Assembly: GCA_964537285.1 (NCBI GenBank)
Contig: CAZHZT010000055.1
Span: 1-35,541 of the forward strand
Source of the DNA: CAZHZT01 sp964537285
Lineage (GTDB): Bacteria > Bacteroidota > Bacteroidia > Chitinophagales > Saprospiraceae
Direction of reading: 5' to 3'
Length of the DNA stretch: 35,541 nt
The position numbers and the translations under genes are program-made. The notes under the pieces are model-generated. The model was not told the origin of the DNA, made no database searches, and saw only the letters and a program-made list of their open reading frames with translations. Every line of letters begins with the position of its first letter. The stretch's first letter is position 1. Below are positions 33,914 through 35,541 of the stretch, one piece after another.

Positions 33914-33972
33914 AAGCGGGAAGAAATGCCTCCGATGAGGACATCCTCATTTAGGGGGATTTCTTCCCGCTT
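33914..33972. repeat. Hairpin with 14-bp AAGCGGGAAGAAAT arms
   Basis: AAGCGGGAAGAAAT (33914-33927) pairs with ATTTCTTCCCGCTT (33959-33972); inside is a second stem GATGAGGA / TCCTCATT. It lies in the 396-bp gap between the LysM gene and the sigma factor, next to the 166-bp element. No second copy in the window. Confidence 0.7.
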
Positions 33973-33979
33973 AAGCTAC

Positions 33980-34145
33980 TAATGCTTCAGGAACTAAATC
34001 CTTGACACTTTTGACGGCTTCTTTTGGCGGCCTACTTCGTTGCTCATCGGTCACGTAGCTTTGGGCTATGCTCCCTCTTCGCGCCTCGTTTGCCACCAAA
34101 ATAATCGCCTCTAAAGCTATCAAGGATTTAGTTCCTGAAGCATTA
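33980..34145. repeat. 166-bp MITE-like element, family shared with 3585-3746
   Basis: Perfect 26-bp terminal inverted repeats (33980-34005 and 34120-34145, beginning TAATGCTTCAGG). On the minus strand the core contains TATTTTGG, AGGCGCGA, TAGCCC, TGAGCAACG and CAAAAGA in the same order as 3585-3746. A 60-codon open frame through it is just repeat translation. It lies 79 bp before the sigma factor gene. Confidence 0.75.
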
Positions 34146-34223
34146 ATTCTCATTTTTTATAGTTACTTTCATAAAAATGAAGGGGTAATCAAAACGTAAG
34201 GTCAATGCGAACCAACACATAAT

Positions 34224-34772
34224 ATGAAGAACGAACTCGAACTGATCCTTAAAGTAGAGCAACAAGGGCCGCCAGAGCAAGACAGAGCTTTCGCGGAATT
34301 GGCCGCTATACATAGGTCTTATTTACTAAAATACATTGAGAGACGCGTATCTGACCGGCACGATGCAGAAGAGCTTTGCTGGGATGCCCTCTTAAAACTC
34401 TTCAATTGGCTGGCAGCCCAAAAAAGAACTTATGGAAACAGTGTTCGGCCTATATTAATAAAAATGGCCAATGACTTGATTAGCAATTACCGGCGTCGAA
34501 AATCGATTTTCCAATATATGGACGATCTGGGCCTCGGAAAAGCAGAAATCCCGGAGGCTCTGTACCATATTGAAGAAGGTTTCCTGAATAGACTCTTAGC
34601 GGAATTATCTGACAAAGAAAGAAAAACAATAGAATTGTTTGAAGCCGGTTACAACCATCAGGAAATTGCTGAATCAGTAGGTTGGGCCAACCCGGATTCT
34701 TCCAAAGCTCAATTAAACAAAATCAGGAAGTTCCTCAGGAGGAAACTTCGTGAATTAAAAGATATTCTATGA
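34224..34772 (+). CDS. RNA polymerase sigma factor, sigma-70 family (ECF-like)
   Basis: 182 aa. Region sigma2 about 24-92 (YIERRVSDRHDAEELCWDALLKLF, MANDLISNYRRR) and sigma4 about 122-176 (LSDKERKTIELFEAGYNHQEIAESVGWANPDS) with a helix-turn-helix; no sigma3, as in ECF sigmas. The insertion WANPDSSKAQ in the helix-turn-helix is slightly atypical. The gene starts 79 bp after the 166-bp element, and no clear promoter is seen. It overlaps the next gene by 4 nt (ATGA), so the pair is translationally coupled. It could direct transcription of the neighbouring exported caspase block, which lies divergent; inference. Confidence 0.88.
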   Translation: MKNELELILKVEQQGPPEQDRAFAELAAIHRSYLLKYIERRVSDRHDAEELCWDALLKLFNWLAAQKRTYGNSVRPILIKMANDLISNYRRRKSIFQYMDDLGLGKAEIPEALYHIEEGFLNRLLAELSDKERKTIELFEAGYNHQEIAESVGWANPDSSKAQLNKIRKFLRRKLRELKDIL

Positions 34773-35431
34773 TAAAACATTACAAAACTCCCGAAGATTG
34801 TTGGGATGCTTATAATCAGGGCAACTTAAGCCCTGAAGAAGAAGCTTTTTTGAAAAAAGAACTTCGGGATAAGCATGCTTTTAGAGAGGCCTTTCAAGAA
34901 CAAAGAACGCTAAGTGAGGCTGTTAAAAAGCATAATCGAGAGCAGTTTAAAGCCCGATTCCAACAGTCCATTGAACTGGCCGAAAAAACGCGCAGGTCGA
35001 ATGATAAGTTACGTCCTTTTCTATGGGCAATCATCATTGCGGCCAGCTTTTTGGGGGCTTATTATTTTTATCAAAGCTATCAATATTGGAACCGTATTGA
35101 GGAAAACATCGCTGATGTACTACAGGATTACGATCCAACTTACATGGGAGATGAGGGCATTCAGCTAACGCCTAATGAACTGGCAATGGAAAAAGGCATC
35201 CAGCTCCTTAAAGAAAAGGAGTATCAAGCGGCCATTTTTGAGTTCAAAAAAGTAAAAAAGATTTCTCCCGAAGAATATGACGACTATTTTTCGGCTCAAT
35301 TTCGAATTGCTTCGGCTTATATAAAACTTAGGGATAAACAAAAGGCTAAAAAAACACTTCAGGATTTAATTAACCAACCTGAAAAACACTTTCTAAAGGG
35401 GAAAGCAGTTGAATTACTCAAAGGGTTATGA
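34769..35431 (+). CDS. Single-pass membrane protein with TPR-like C-terminus, probable anti-sigma partner
   Basis: 220 aa. N-terminal cytoplasmic part about 1-80 (TPEDCWDAYNQGNLSPEEEAFLKKEL), one membrane segment at about 83-102, then a periplasmic part with about two TPR-like helical repeats (145-218; EYQAAIFEFKKVKKISPEEYDD, IASAYIKLRDKQKAKKTLQDL). The gene overlaps the sigma gene by 4 nt, and the topology (N-terminal domain inside, sensor outside) is that of anti-sigma factors. The N-terminal lines recall the start of zinc-finger-less anti-sigma domains, but no ZAS motif is present. Inference: anti-sigma with a periplasmic TPR sensor. Confidence 0.75.
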   Translation: MIKHYKTPEDCWDAYNQGNLSPEEEAFLKKELRDKHAFREAFQEQRTLSEAVKKHNREQFKARFQQSIELAEKTRRSNDKLRPFLWAIIIAASFLGAYYFYQSYQYWNRIEENIADVLQDYDPTYMGDEGIQLTPNELAMEKGIQLLKEKEYQAAIFEFKKVKKISPEEYDDYFSAQFRIASAYIKLRDKQKAKKTLQDLINQPEKHFLKGKAVELLKGL

Positions 35432-35477
35432 GAGTTTTGAAAAAACTCTCATAGTCCAATATTAATCAATCACTTAA

Positions 35478-35541
35478 CTACTTTTTCCTTGATAAAAAAG
35501 TAGCAAAAAATCAAGGCTGTATTCAATTCTTAACGCTTTTT
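35478..35541 (-). repeat. 64-bp dispersed repeat, second copy at the window end
   Basis: Reverse complement of 9473-9536 with one base difference. It follows the TPR gene by 46 bp and may continue beyond the window. Confidence 0.8.

Noticed and set aside
33971..34153. 60-codon minus-strand frame (ends DLVPEALVA)
   Set aside because: Lies entirely inside the 166-bp element and its end is the terminal inverted repeat, so it is not a gene.

Overview
The window looks like a chromosomal segment of a low-to-moderate GC member of the Bacteroidota, most like the Saprospiraceae/Lewinella type. I infer this from several signs. Two very large secreted proteins end in type IX secretion (T9SS) sorting domains, one of them with SprB-like repeats. 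Several intergenic regions carry the Bacteroidota -7 promoter element TAnnTTTG. Shine-Dalgarno sites are weak or absent, GTG starts occur, and the family mix (DUF4159, LVIVD propeller, single-chain pyruvate carboxylase) fits. The genus cannot be fixed from sequence reading alone.

Layout. 1-480 is a tandem array of 180-bp units, each built around a 26-bp perfect hairpin. 482-5093 holds cystathionine beta-synthase and a LysM/double-psi barrel protein (minus strand, probable operon), divergent kdsB (CMP-Kdo synthesis for LPS), a small TerB-like hypothetical and a YD-repeat-like hypothetical. 5438-9351 is an OsmC-like protein followed by pyruvate carboxylase. 9742-13101 is a large T9SS cargo protein. 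13318-14990 is a two-gene ABC exporter. 15059-18426 holds a DegT-type aminotransferase, a PspC-like membrane protein, a secreted DUF4159 protein and RsmE. 18632-19960 is RseP, followed by tRNA-Leu(CAA). 20346-23642 is a T9SS-exported reprolysin-like metallopeptidase with a P-domain. 23848-24270 is a PaaI-type thioesterase.

24679-35431 is the most unusual part. It is a block of exported proteins that contains two different caspase-fold (C14-like) proteases. On the plus strand are an outer-membrane-type protein, caspase 1, an LPP20-like protein and a DUF4384-like protein. Convergent to them are a WD40 propeller, an LVIVD propeller, caspase 2 and a LysM protein. A sigma-70-family factor, overlapping by 4 nt with a single-pass TPR protein that may be its anti-sigma partner, sits next to them in the divergent direction. 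Nearly every protein in the block has a signal peptide, so the caspases probably act outside the cytoplasm. I know of no characterised system with this composition.

The intergenic DNA is crowded with dispersed palindromic elements of several families: the 180-bp hairpin family (five copies), 110-bp palindromes bounded by GTTCTTTGACA (two copies plus a fragment), 162/166-bp elements with a shared core but different terminal inverted repeats, a 64-bp repeat (two copies), a short ACATGAGTCATCC hairpin (two copies) and heptanucleotide arrays (two, each of eight units). One heptamer array encodes the C-terminus of a gene. Intergenic stretches above 300 bp are described in the relevant entries.
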